The translations under genes and the position numbers were made by a program. The notes below the pieces were generated by a model, which worked only from the letters and a program-made list of their open reading frames with translations, had not been told where the DNA came from and searched no databases. Below, one piece after another: positions 1-6,084 of a DNA stretch of 6,084 nucleotides. Numbering within the stretch: the stretch's first letter is position 1; every line of letters starts with the position of its first letter. The stretch comes from Bacteroidota bacterium (GTDB lineage: Bacteria; Bacteroidota; Ignavibacteria; Ignavibacteriales; Ignavibacteriaceae), in the NCBI GenBank assembly GCA_022567875.1, contig JADFGB010000078.1, positions 1-6,084 of the forward strand. The letters run 5' to 3'.

Positions 1-61
1 GCGTGAGGCGCAGGCATGGCAAGCAGCATAGTACGGGTGTTCTACACGATCAAGCTGTGAT

Positions 62-475
62 ATGATATTTCTTGGTATGGATGTTTCATTCAGCATGGCG
101 AAAACCACCGCAACGGTTGTCGAGGATTCCCATAGGGCTTCAGGTACGAGATCTCCTATGAGACCCGCCTACTCAACTGACTTAGTCGATTTGTATCATG
201 GCGACTGCTTCGACTGGTTGAGGCAGCGAGAGCCGGAGTCAATCCACGGGGTCGTGACGGACCCTCCCTACGGTCTTATCGAGTACGAGAAATCCCACCT
301 GGAGAAACGGCGTAGAGGGCAGGGTGGCGTATGGCGGATACCGCCAAGACTGGGCGGGTACGAACGCTCGCCTCTGCCGAGGTTTACGGTCCAGACGCCG
401 CAAGAGTTGGCGATGATGACGGCATTCTTTGAAGAGTGGACAGCGTTGTTGATAAAGAAAATCGTTATGATTTAA
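62..475 (+). CDS. Site-specific DNA methyltransferase (N4-cytosine/N6-adenine type), N-terminal fragment
   Basis: This is the first part of an amino-DNA methyltransferase, an enzyme that moves a methyl group from S-adenosylmethionine to adenine N6 or cytosine N4, usually for restriction-modification or phage defence. The key evidence is VTDPPYGL at residues 65-72, the catalytic DPPY motif. It is preceded by LYHGDCFDWL (44-53), the usual opening of this family, and followed by WRIPP and SPLPRFT. ATG codons lie at 62, 77, 95 and 158. I favour 158, because MRPAYSTDLVDLYHGDC resembles a normal family start, and the 32 residues before it are unrecognised. Native sequence appears to end around W126-L130 (437-451). 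The last residues, IKKIVMI, come from unrelated AT-rich DNA read in this frame. The target-recognition and SAM-binding parts are missing, so the fragment cannot be active. Positions 1-61 hold only short open frames that I do not recognise. The family call is firm; target base and specificity cannot be read. Confidence 0.82.
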   Translation: MIFLGMDVSFSMAKTTATVVEDSHRASGTRSPMRPAYSTDLVDLYHGDCFDWLRQREPESIHGVVTDPPYGLIEYEKSHLEKRRRGQGGVWRIPPRLGGYERSPLPRFTVQTPQELAMMTAFFEEWTALLIKKIVMI

Positions 476-753
476 AAATATTTTTAACACACCAGCCGAG
501 ACAATTTTTAATTGATAAAGCCAAAAAGTATAACTATAATCTTTATCTTGCGGGACACACTCATGGCGGGCAGATTATGTTTTTGTTTCCGTTTAAAAAT
601 TTATCTCCTACTATGTTAGAGACAAAATACGTAAGAGGGGTTTTCCATTTCGGTAAATTAACGGCAATAGTTACCCGCGGTTTGGGAATGTCGATTGCAC
701 CAGTTCGCTACAACTCTACACCCGAAATAACAGTAATTACATTATTAAAATAA
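436..753 (+). CDS. Metallophosphoesterase of the YkuE/calcineurin-like type, C-terminal fragment
   Basis: This is the last third or so of a calcineurin-like phosphoesterase, a two-metal hydrolase family usually of about 250-400 residues. Seen here are LTHQP (H19) and AGHTHGGQ (39-46, with H41 and H43), which supply the later metal ligands. They are followed by TRGLGMSIAPVRYNSTPEITVITL, a typical ending for the membrane-associated YkuE-like branch. The N-terminal DxH, GD and GNH motifs and any membrane anchor are missing, so the product as it stands cannot be active. The apparent GTG start at 436 lies in the foreign GC-rich sequence and is an artefact; an in-frame TGA sits at 430-432. Genuine sequence begins at about 451. 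The stop is 13 bases before the MOSC gene, which suggests co-transcription. The substrate is unknown; some relatives act on lipid-linked or envelope phosphates, but nothing here shows that. Confidence 0.85.
   Translation: MDSVVDKENRYDLKIFLTHQPRQFLIDKAKKYNYNLYLAGHTHGGQIMFLFPFKNLSPTMLETKYVRGVFHFGKLTAIVTRGLGMSIAPVRYNSTPEITVITLLK
440..460. other. Composition and gene-content junction (probable chimeric join)
   Basis: Within about 20 bases the sequence changes from GC-rich methyltransferase coding DNA to AT-rich metallophosphoesterase coding DNA. Methyltransferase similarity stops near W126-L130 (437-451). Phosphoesterase-like sequence (DKENRYDLKIFLTHQP) starts at about 451. Each gene lacks the half that should lie on the other side. 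I see no inverted repeat, target-site duplication or integrase nearby, so an assembly or library chimera is the simplest explanation. A true recombination breakpoint remains possible. Confidence 0.75.
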
Positions 754-757
754 ACGT

Positions 758-764
758 AGAGAGA
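758..764 (+). promoter_or_regulatory. Weak Shine-Dalgarno-like purine run before the MOSC gene
   Basis: AGAGAGA lies two bases before the ATG at 767, in the 13-base gap after the phosphoesterase stop. The spacing is shorter than usual. It is still one of the few purine-rich leaders in this window and supports translation from 767. Confidence 0.35.
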
Positions 765-766
765 TT

Positions 767-1579
767 ATGAATAAATTTAAATTATCAGAAATATTTATTT
801 ATCCAATTAAATCAATGAGTGGTATTTCAATTAAAACTTCATTAATTACTGACAAAGGTTTGGAATATGACCGAAGATGGCTGCTTGTTGATGAAAACAA
901 TATTTTCATTACACAAAGAATACTGCCGGAAATGGCGTTATTATCTACCTCAATTAAAGATGGTATGATTCAAATAAAACATAAAACAAAAAATATTGAA
1001 CCAATTTCATTCCCTCAAGAAATACATGATGGTGAAGCGGTAAATGTAAAAATCTGGAATGATAACTGCACAGTTTTACATTATGAAAGCACTTTGGATA
1101 ATTGGTTAAGTAAAACCTTAAATATAAATTGTAAACTTGTCTATATGCCGGATACAACATTTCGACCGATAGACAAATATTATGGGCGTGAAAATGATGT
1201 TGTAAGTTTTGCAGACGGTTTCCCTTTTTTGATTATTGGACAGTCATCGCTTGATGATTTGAATCAAAGATTAAAAACATCTGTCCCCATTAATAGATTT
1301 CGTCCTAATTTTGTTTTTTCCGGGGGCAAGCCTTTTGAAGAAGATCAATTGAATAAAATAAAAATCGGTGATGTAGTGTTTTTGGTTGTGAAACCTTGTG
1401 CAAGATGTGTTATTACAACCACTGAGCAGGAAACATCGGCAAGAAACAAGGAACCACTTTTAACTTTAAGCAGTTACAGAAAGGTTAATAATAAAGTTAT
1501 GTTCGAACAAAATTTAATTCATCAAAATCTGGGCAAAGTTTCTGTAAGTGATGAAATTATTGTTTTAGAAAGAAAATAA
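767..1579 (+). CDS. MOSC-domain protein (YcbX/mARC-like molybdenum cofactor binding)
   Basis: A complete 270-residue protein of the YcbX/mARC type. It has an N-terminal beta-barrel domain (about residues 5-120, with the signature IYPIKSMSGI and, at 34-38, YDRRW) and a C-terminal MOSC domain (about 125-268). MOSC proteins bind the molybdenum cofactor. Relatives such as bacterial YcbX and mitochondrial mARC reduce N-hydroxylated compounds with an electron-transfer partner. The stretch KPCARCVITT (209-218) aligns with the mARC segment whose cysteine ligates molybdenum; by that alignment C214 is the likely ligand, with C211 an extra cysteine. NRFRPN (176-181) and LLTLSSYR (231-238) are further family landmarks. 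No 2Fe-2S ferredoxin domain is fused at the C-terminus, unlike E. coli YcbX, so a separate electron donor would be needed. The start at 767 fits the domain boundary and has a close AGAGAGA (758-764). The exact substrate cannot be inferred. Confidence 0.92.
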   Translation: MNKFKLSEIFIYPIKSMSGISIKTSLITDKGLEYDRRWLLVDENNIFITQRILPEMALLSTSIKDGMIQIKHKTKNIEPISFPQEIHDGEAVNVKIWNDNCTVLHYESTLDNWLSKTLNINCKLVYMPDTTFRPIDKYYGRENDVVSFADGFPFLIIGQSSLDDLNQRLKTSVPINRFRPNFVFSGGKPFEEDQLNKIKIGDVVFLVVKPCARCVITTTEQETSARNKEPLLTLSSYRKVNNKVMFEQNLIHQNLGKVSVSDEIIVLERK

Positions 1580-1626
1580 TTTTAATATTTTTAAATTTAC
1601 TTTACAAATAATCAGAATAACTAATT

Positions 1627-3381
1627 ATGAAATTAATAAAAAAATTCATTCCCCTGTTTATCATTCTTTTTATTTTATCACTTACAATAAATGCTCAAAC
1701 TGTAAAATTAAAATTCATAGAAACAACAGATGTGCACGGTAGTATTTTTCCTTATGATTTTAAAAAAGATAAGCAGACAAGTACTTCTCTTTCCCAAGTA
1801 TATACTTACATAAAACAGGAAAGAGAAAAAAAAGATCAATTTGTAATTTTATTAGATGCCGGAGATATTCTGCAGGGACAGCCCGTTGTTTATTATTACA
1901 ATTTTGAAAGAACAAATGAAAAACATATTGTTGCTCAAGTTATGAATTATATGAAGTACGATGCCGGTACTATAGGAAACCATGATATTGAACCGGGGCA
2001 TAATGTTTACGATAAAATAAAAAAAGAATTTAATTTCCCCTGGCTTGCCGCCAATGCAGTAAATGTAAAAACCGGAAAACCATATTTTCCCCCTTATAAA
2101 ATTCTTAAAAAAGGCGGAATTAAAATAGCTGTTTTGGGTTTAATAACCCCCGGTATTCCTATGTGGCTTCCAAAAAATATTTGGAGCAATATAGATTTTA
2201 AGGATATGATAAAGACCGCAAAAAAGTGGGTTAAAATTATTAAAGAAAAAGAAAAACCTGATTTACTAATCGGACTTTTTCACTCCGGAATTGATTACAC
2301 ATACGAAAACCAGAATGTAGCCACATACAGAAATGAAAATGCTTCAGAGCTTGTAGCTAAACAAGTTCCCGCATTTGATGTTGTGTTTGTGGGTCATGAT
2401 CATCAAGGATGGAATTACAAATTAAAAAATGATTTTGGTAAAGATGTATTAATCCTTGGAGGAATAAACGCTGCACGCACTGTTGCTGTGGCAAACATTT
2501 CTATTTCTTTAAAAGATAAAAACAAAAAAATTATAACAGGTGAGTTAATCGATATTAAAAAATATAAACCTGATAGTGCTTTTGTAAAACATTTTAAGAA
2601 AAATTTTTCAGATGTTAAAAAATACACTGGTAAAAAAATAGGAACATTTACAAAAACTATTACAACAAGAGATTCATTCTTTGGAAATTCTTCCTTTGTT
2701 GACCTCGTACAAAAAATACAATTAGAAATAACAGGTGCTGATATCTCTTTTGCTTCTCCGTTGTCATTTAATGCTGAAATAAAAAAAGGTGACGTGTTTG
2801 TAAGAGACATGTTTAATCTTTATAAATATGAAAACCTGCTGTATACTATAAAGATGACCGGAAAAGAGATTAAAAACTATTTAGAATATTCTTACGACAA
2901 ATGGTTTAATCAAATGAAGGATGAGAATGACCACCTGTTAAAATTTAAATTTGACGATAAAGGACAAATCATTTATTCACATAATCATCCATCTTTATAT
3001 AATAGTTATTATAATTTTTCATCTGCAGCTGGTATTATATATACTGTTGATGTTAGGAAACCTGTTGGTGAAAGAATTTTTATAAAATCATTTTCTGATG
3101 GAGGAGTGTTTAAATTAGATAAAGAATACAAAGTTGCCGTTAATTCATACCGAGGTAATGGTGGGGGAGGTCATCTTGTTTACGGTGCACAAATACCAAA
3201 AAATAAATTATCTAATAGAATTATCTCTTCCACTGATAAAGACCTGCGTTACTATATAATGAAATGGATAGAAAAGGAAAAAATTATTACTCCGGAAAAA
3301 AGCGGTAATTGGAAAATTATTCCTAAGAATTGGGCAAAGAAAGGAAGTAAAAAGGATTATAAATTACTTTTCGAAAAATAG
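1627..3381 (+). CDS. Secreted bifunctional metallophosphatase/5'-nucleotidase (UshA/CpdB family)
   Basis: A complete 584-residue exported phosphohydrolase, expected to remove phosphate from nucleotides or 2',3'-cyclic nucleotides outside the cytoplasm for phosphate and nucleoside salvage. Residues 1-23 are a Sec signal peptide: lysines at 2, 5 and 6, a hydrophobic core, then N-A-Q with likely cleavage after A23. The two-metal catalytic domain (about 26-310) has a full ligand set: D35 and H37 (TTDVHG), D80 (DAGDILQGQ), N118 and H119 (GNHDIEPG), H219 (FHSG), and H257 and H259 (GHDH). The C-terminal nucleotide-binding domain (about 335-550) includes SFASPLSFNAEI, YNFSSAAGI and NSYRGNGGGGH (506-516), typical of the substrate pocket. 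PYDF after the first motif and the central HLLKFKFDD region resemble Bacteroidota homologues. The ATG at 1627 is fixed by the signal peptide but has no Shine-Dalgarno, only an AT-rich leader. It lies 47 bases after the MOSC gene. Nucleotidase versus cyclic phosphodiesterase activity cannot be separated by eye. Confidence 0.92.
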   Translation: MKLIKKFIPLFIILFILSLTINAQTVKLKFIETTDVHGSIFPYDFKKDKQTSTSLSQVYTYIKQEREKKDQFVILLDAGDILQGQPVVYYYNFERTNEKHIVAQVMNYMKYDAGTIGNHDIEPGHNVYDKIKKEFNFPWLAANAVNVKTGKPYFPPYKILKKGGIKIAVLGLITPGIPMWLPKNIWSNIDFKDMIKTAKKWVKIIKEKEKPDLLIGLFHSGIDYTYENQNVATYRNENASELVAKQVPAFDVVFVGHDHQGWNYKLKNDFGKDVLILGGINAARTVAVANISISLKDKNKKIITGELIDIKKYKPDSAFVKHFKKNFSDVKKYTGKKIGTFTKTITTRDSFFGNSSFVDLVQKIQLEITGADISFASPLSFNAEIKKGDVFVRDMFNLYKYENLLYTIKMTGKEIKNYLEYSYDKWFNQMKDENDHLLKFKFDDKGQIIYSHNHPSLYNSYYNFSSAAGIIYTVDVRKPVGERIFIKSFSDGGVFKLDKEYKVAVNSYRGNGGGGHLVYGAQIPKNKLSNRIISSTDKDLRYYIMKWIEKEKIITPEKSGNWKIIPKNWAKKGSKKDYKLLFEK

Positions 3382-3396
3382 TATCTCTATAAAGTT

Positions 3397-3424
3397 AAAA
3401 CTAAATATGTTTAAATTAGTTTTT
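3397..3424 (+). terminator. AT-rich inverted repeat followed by T run (weak terminator candidate)
   Basis: AAAACTAA (3397-3404) and TTAGTTTT (3416-3423) form a perfect 8-base inverted repeat around an 11-base loop, ending in a run of five T (3420-3424). It begins 15 bases after the nucleotidase stop, inside the 72-base spacer before hemL. With only one G:C pair the stem would be weak, so it may be chance in AT-rich DNA. Confidence 0.25.
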
Positions 3425-3439
3425 AAATAATAAATTATT

Positions 3440-3447
3440 GGATAGAG
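3440..3447 (+). promoter_or_regulatory. Possible ribosome binding site of hemL
   Basis: GGATAGAG lies six bases before the ATG at 3454. It only partly matches the Shine-Dalgarno consensus, but the spacing is normal and it supports the chosen hemL start. Confidence 0.35.
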
Positions 3448-3453
3448 TACAAA

Positions 3454-4746
3454 ATGAACACAACTCTTAGCACATATTTTTTTAACGAAGCAAACAGATA
3501 TATTCCCGGTGGCGTTAACTCTCCGGCTAGATCATTTAAAGCGGTTGCTGGCAACCCCGTTTTTATTGAAAGAGGAGAGGGTTCTAAAATTTATGATGTT
3601 GATAAAAATGAGTATATAGATTACATAGGAAGCTGGGGACCTCACCTTTTTGGACATAATCCACAATTTATTAAAGAAGCTCTTTTTGATGCTGTGGAAA
3701 ACGGTGTTAGTTTTGGTGCACCTACAGAAATTGAAGTGAAAATGGCTAAACTTATCATTGATATGGTGCCTTCTATCGATATGGTAAGAATGGTTAACAG
3801 CGGAACAGAAGCAACTATGAGCGCAATTAGATTAGCCAGGGGATATACAAAAAGGGATAAAATAATAAAATTTGAGGGTTGCTATCATGGACACGCAGAC
3901 TATTTTTTAATTAAAGCAGGCTCAGGGGCTTTAACATTGGGTGTACCGACAAGTCTTGGTGTTACAAAAAATATTGTAAAAGACACATTAATTGCTGAAT
4001 ATAATAATTTTAATTCCGTAAAAAATTTGATCTTAAAAAACAAGAAACAAATTGCAGCCATTATTATTGAGCCTATTGCAGGCAATATGGGAGTTGTTCC
4101 AGCAGATAAAACTTTTATTAAGGGTTTAAGAGATCTTTGCAATGAGGAAGATATTGTTTTAATCTTTGATGAAGTGATGAGTGGGTTTAGAGTTGCTGCC
4201 GGAGGTGCTCAAGAGTTATTGGGCATAAAGCCCGATCTTACAACTTTAGGAAAGATAATCGGTGGTGGTTTACCTGTTGGTGCCTTTGGGGGCAAACAAG
4301 AAATTATGGAGATGATAGCCCCAATCGGTCCTGTTTATCAGGCAGGTACTTTAAGCGGAAATCCGCTGGCAATGTCCGCTGGTTATGCTGTATTAAATTA
4401 CATCAAAAATAACCCTGATCTTTATTCTGCTTTAGAAGATCTGTCATCTTATTTAGCAAATGGATTTAAAGAAAATGTTAAACGGGTAAAAAAGAATTTT
4501 GCCTTCAATAGAGTGGGTTCTATGATGTGCATGTTTTTTACCGAAGGAAAAGTTACAAATTTTAAGACAGCCGTAAAATCAGATACACTCGTTTATGGAA
4601 GATATTTTCACGAAATGTTAAATAAAGGTATATATTTTGCTCCTTCACAGTTTGAAGCAATTTTTGTTTCTGCTGCACATACAAAAGAAGATCTTGATAA
4701 AACTATTGAGACGCATGCAGAAGCCTTGTCAGCAATATATAAATAA
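3454..4746 (+). CDS. hemL: Glutamate-1-semialdehyde 2,1-aminomutase
   Basis: HemL is a cytoplasmic PLP enzyme that converts glutamate-1-semialdehyde to 5-aminolevulinate, the second step of the C5 tetrapyrrole pathway after glutamyl-tRNA reductase (HemA). At 430 residues it has the normal family length and is intact. Landmarks in order: the start motif [12 protein letters not shown] (17-28), characteristic of HemL; NSGTEA (115-120), which contacts the cofactor phosphate; YHGHAD (144-149); FDEVMSGFR (238-246), whose D239 pairs with the PLP pyridine nitrogen; the Schiff-base lysine K267 in [17 protein letters not shown]; and the [10 protein letters not shown] segment (298-307). The conserved IPGGVNSP rules out the related ornithine and acetylornithine aminotransferases. 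The ATG at 3454 is the natural family start. The gene stands alone here, with no other hem gene in view. It shows that the host makes heme precursors from glutamate rather than from glycine and succinyl-CoA. Confidence 0.97.
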   Translation: MNTTLSTYFFNEANRYIPGGVNSPARSFKAVAGNPVFIERGEGSKIYDVDKNEYIDYIGSWGPHLFGHNPQFIKEALFDAVENGVSFGAPTEIEVKMAKLIIDMVPSIDMVRMVNSGTEATMSAIRLARGYTKRDKIIKFEGCYHGHADYFLIKAGSGALTLGVPTSLGVTKNIVKDTLIAEYNNFNSVKNLILKNKKQIAAIIIEPIAGNMGVVPADKTFIKGLRDLCNEEDIVLIFDEVMSGFRVAAGGAQELLGIKPDLTTLGKIIGGGLPVGAFGGKQEIMEMIAPIGPVYQAGTLSGNPLAMSAGYAVLNYIKNNPDLYSALEDLSSYLANGFKENVKRVKKNFAFNRVGSMMCMFFTEGKVTNFKTAVKSDTLVYGRYFHEMLNKGIYFAPSQFEAIFVSAAHTKEDLDKTIETHAEALSAIYK

Positions 4747-4772
4747 TGTGAGCTTTTTTTTAATCTCAATTT
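4747..4772. terminator. Convergent intergenic spacer with T8 tract (possible terminator region)
   Basis: Only 26 bases separate the stops of hemL (+) and gyrA (-), so both transcripts must end here or overlap. The spacer has a run of eight T (4754-4761) and a short inverted pair, TGAG (4749-4752) and CTCA (4765-4768), followed by ATTTTTA. A 4-bp stem is too weak for a confident intrinsic terminator. The location, more than the structure, supports the call. Confidence 0.3.
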
Positions 4773-6084
4773 TTATGTGTCTTCATTATTAGAGTTGTTT
4801 TCTTCTTCATCTTTTATAACCTTTGCAATATCCGCGATTGAGTCGCCTTCATTAAGTCTTATAACTCTCACTCCCTGAGTGTTTCTTCCCATAACCCTAA
4901 TATTTTTTATTCCTTGTTTTATAACCATTCCCCGAGTGGTAATAATAACTAATTCATCTCCATCTACAACTTCCATCATTGAAATTAATTTACCTACTTT
5001 TTCAGTTGTTTTAACAGTGATTACACCTTTGCCACCTCTGTGTGTTGTTCTGTAATCATTTATATCCGACCTCTTTCCGTATCCTTTTTCTGTAACCACC
5101 AATATAGTTGCCTGTCTTTTCATTACAACTAAACCAACAACTATATCATCTTTACCTAACCTAACACCTCTCACACCTGTTGCCGTTCTTCCTATAGGAC
5201 GAACATCTTTTTCATTAAATCGAATAGCATACCCATTTCTAGTACCTAAAACAATATCATTATTACCGTCCGTTAGTTTGACGGATATTAGTTTATCACC
5301 TTCAACTATTTTTATTGCGTTGATGCCTCCCTTGCGAACATTACCATAAGCAGACAGTATTGTTTTCTTTATTGTTCCTTTTAATGTTGCCATTATTAAA
5401 TTTTGTTCATCTGTAAATTCTTTTACAGCAACAAAAGCTGTTATATTTTCTTCTTTGTCTTTTTGAATTAAATTTTGGATTGCTCTGCCTCTTGCTGTTC
5501 TTCCTGCTTCAGGTACTTCGTGTACTTTTAACCAATAGCATTTTCCTCTATCAGTAAAAATAAGTATGTAATGGTGAGTAGATGCAACAAACATATGTTC
5601 TATAAAATCTTCGTTTTTAGTTCCTGCGCCTGTTACACCTTTGCCACCTCTACCTTGTTTTCTGTATCCACTTACTGGAAATCTTTTTATAAAACCGCTG
5701 TGAGAAATTGTTACAACAACATCCTCTTCGGCTATCATATCTTCAAGAGAAAATTCTTCATAGTTTTTAACAACTTCTGTTCTTCTTTCATCCCCATATT
5801 TCTCTTTCACTTCTTTCAATTCTTCCGTTATAATCAGATATCTTCTTTCTTCGTTTGAAAGAATTCCTTTTAAATTTTCAATCAGTTTTTTAATCTCTTT
5901 GTATTCGTTTTCAATTTTTTCTCTTTCAAGTCCGGTAAGTCTCTGCAGCCTCATTTCCAAAATTGCTTTGGCTTGAATTTCACTTAATTTAAATTTATTC
6001 ACCAAGTTGGTTTTAGCAGTTTCGGCATCCTTAGATTTTTTAATTGTAGCTATTACTTCATCAATGTTATCAAGAGCAATATAA
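4773..6084 (-). CDS. gyrA: DNA gyrase subunit A, C-terminal part (5' end beyond the window)
   Basis: GyrA is the DNA-cleaving and DNA-wrapping subunit of gyrase, which works with GyrB to add negative supercoils using ATP. The frame is open to the right edge and gives 436 residues, roughly the second half of a protein of about 800-870. It opens with IALDNIDEVIATIKKSK, then LSEIQAKAILEMRLQRLTGLEREKI, the conserved coiled-coil/C-gate region. A beta-pinwheel C-terminal domain follows from about residue 115 of the fragment. The GyrA box QGRGGKG (5637-5657) and the following EDFIEHMFVASTHHYILIFTDRGKCYWLKV mark it as gyrase rather than topoisomerase IV ParC, which lacks an intact box. A second box-like THRGGKG is at 5025-5045. 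VMGRNTQGVRVIRL marks the last blade, and the protein ends in an acidic, Asn-rich tail (DEEENNSNNEDT). The TTG at 6005 is not the start, because conserved GyrA sequence continues upstream of it. The catalytic tyrosine and quinolone-resistance region lie outside the window. Confidence 0.97.
   Translation of the reverse strand, partial: YIALDNIDEVIATIKKSKDAETAKTNLVNKFKLSEIQAKAILEMRLQRLTGLEREKIENEYKEIKKLIENLKGILSNEERRYLIITEELKEVKEKYGDERRTEVVKNYEEFSLEDMIAEEDVVVTISHSGFIKRFPVSGYRKQGRGGKGVTGAGTKNEDFIEHMFVASTHHYILIFTDRGKCYWLKVHEVPEAGRTARGRAIQNLIQKDKEENITAFVAVKEFTDEQNLIMATLKGTIKKTILSAYGNVRKGGINAIKIVEGDKLISVKLTDGNNDIVLGTRNGYAIRFNEKDVRPIGRTATGVRGVRLGKDDIVVGLVVMKRQATILVVTEKGYGKRSDINDYRTTHRGGKGVITVKTTEKVGKLISMMEVVDGDELVIITTRGMVIKQGIKNIRVMGRNTQGVRVIRLNEGDSIADIAKVIKDEEENNSNNEDT

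Noticed and set aside
38..68. TATGAT at 61-66 resembles a -10 element, preceded by a TGTG extended-type sequence.
   Set aside because: There is no good -35 element at the right distance, and the stretch lies at the edge of a foreign fragment, so a promoter call is not supportable.
239..490. Open frame on the - strand opposite the methyltransferase.
   Set aside because: It is the antisense of the DPPYG coding region, spans the composition junction, and its translation shows no recognisable domain.
767..790. TGAATAAATTTAAATTA occurs at the start of the MOSC gene and, inverted, inside gyrA (about 5985-6001).
   Set aside because: Both encode N-K-F-K-L in unrelated proteins using the same AT-rich codons. 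The identity stops at once on both sides, so this is coincidence rather than a dispersed repeat.
1601..1629. TTTACA at 1601 as a -35 element for the nucleotidase gene.
   Set aside because: A 17-base spacing would put the -10 element over the start codon, so it cannot serve this gene as annotated.
2415..2810. Open frame on the - strand opposite the nucleotidase.
   Set aside because: It lies wholly inside a well-supported gene with intact motifs, and its hydrophobic look follows from reading AT-rich DNA antisense.
5571..5858. Open frame on the + strand opposite gyrA, rich in Phe, Ser and Cys.
   Set aside because: It is antisense to the conserved GyrA box region and has no ribosome binding site or domain of its own.
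4773..6005. A self-contained 410-residue protein starting at the TTG at 6005.
   Set aside because: Conserved GyrA sequence (IALDNIDEVIATIKKSK) continues upstream to the window edge, so the gene is partial and this is not its start.

Overview
The window is mostly a piece of an AT-rich bacterial chromosome carrying ordinary housekeeping genes. About 450 bases of unrelated, GC-rich DNA are joined to its left end. By hand count, positions 1-420 are about 56% G+C and positions 481-780 about 35%. The change falls within roughly 20 bases near 445-460. The AT-rich part has weak or absent Shine-Dalgarno sequences, a signal peptide ending in N-A-Q, a 5'-nucleotidase of the type common in Bacteroidota, and the C5 (glutamyl-tRNA) route to heme. 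Together these suggest a member of the Bacteroidota/Ignavibacteriota/Chlorobiota group. That placement is inference from sequence style, not a search result.

Layout from left to right. Positions 62-475 hold the N-terminal part of a DNA methyltransferase with a DPPYG motif, cut off near 450. Positions 436-753 hold the C-terminal part of a YkuE-type metallophosphoesterase whose first half is missing. Next come three intact genes on the + strand: a MOSC-domain protein (767-1579), a secreted 5'-nucleotidase-family metallophosphatase (1627-3381) and hemL, glutamate-1-semialdehyde aminomutase (3454-4746). On the - strand, converging on hemL, is the C-terminal 436 residues of gyrA (4773 to the right edge). 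Its N-terminal half, with the active-site tyrosine, lies beyond the window.

The genes do not form an obvious pathway. The phosphoesterase fragment and the MOSC gene are 13 bases apart and were probably co-transcribed. The spacers before the nucleotidase (47 bases) and before hemL (72 bases) also allow read-through. No RNA gene, CRISPR array, insertion sequence or convincing new system was found. The point most worth checking is the join near 450. Both flanking genes are truncated at the same place and the base composition switches there, which is most simply explained by a chimeric assembly and less simply by a recent recombination or insertion.
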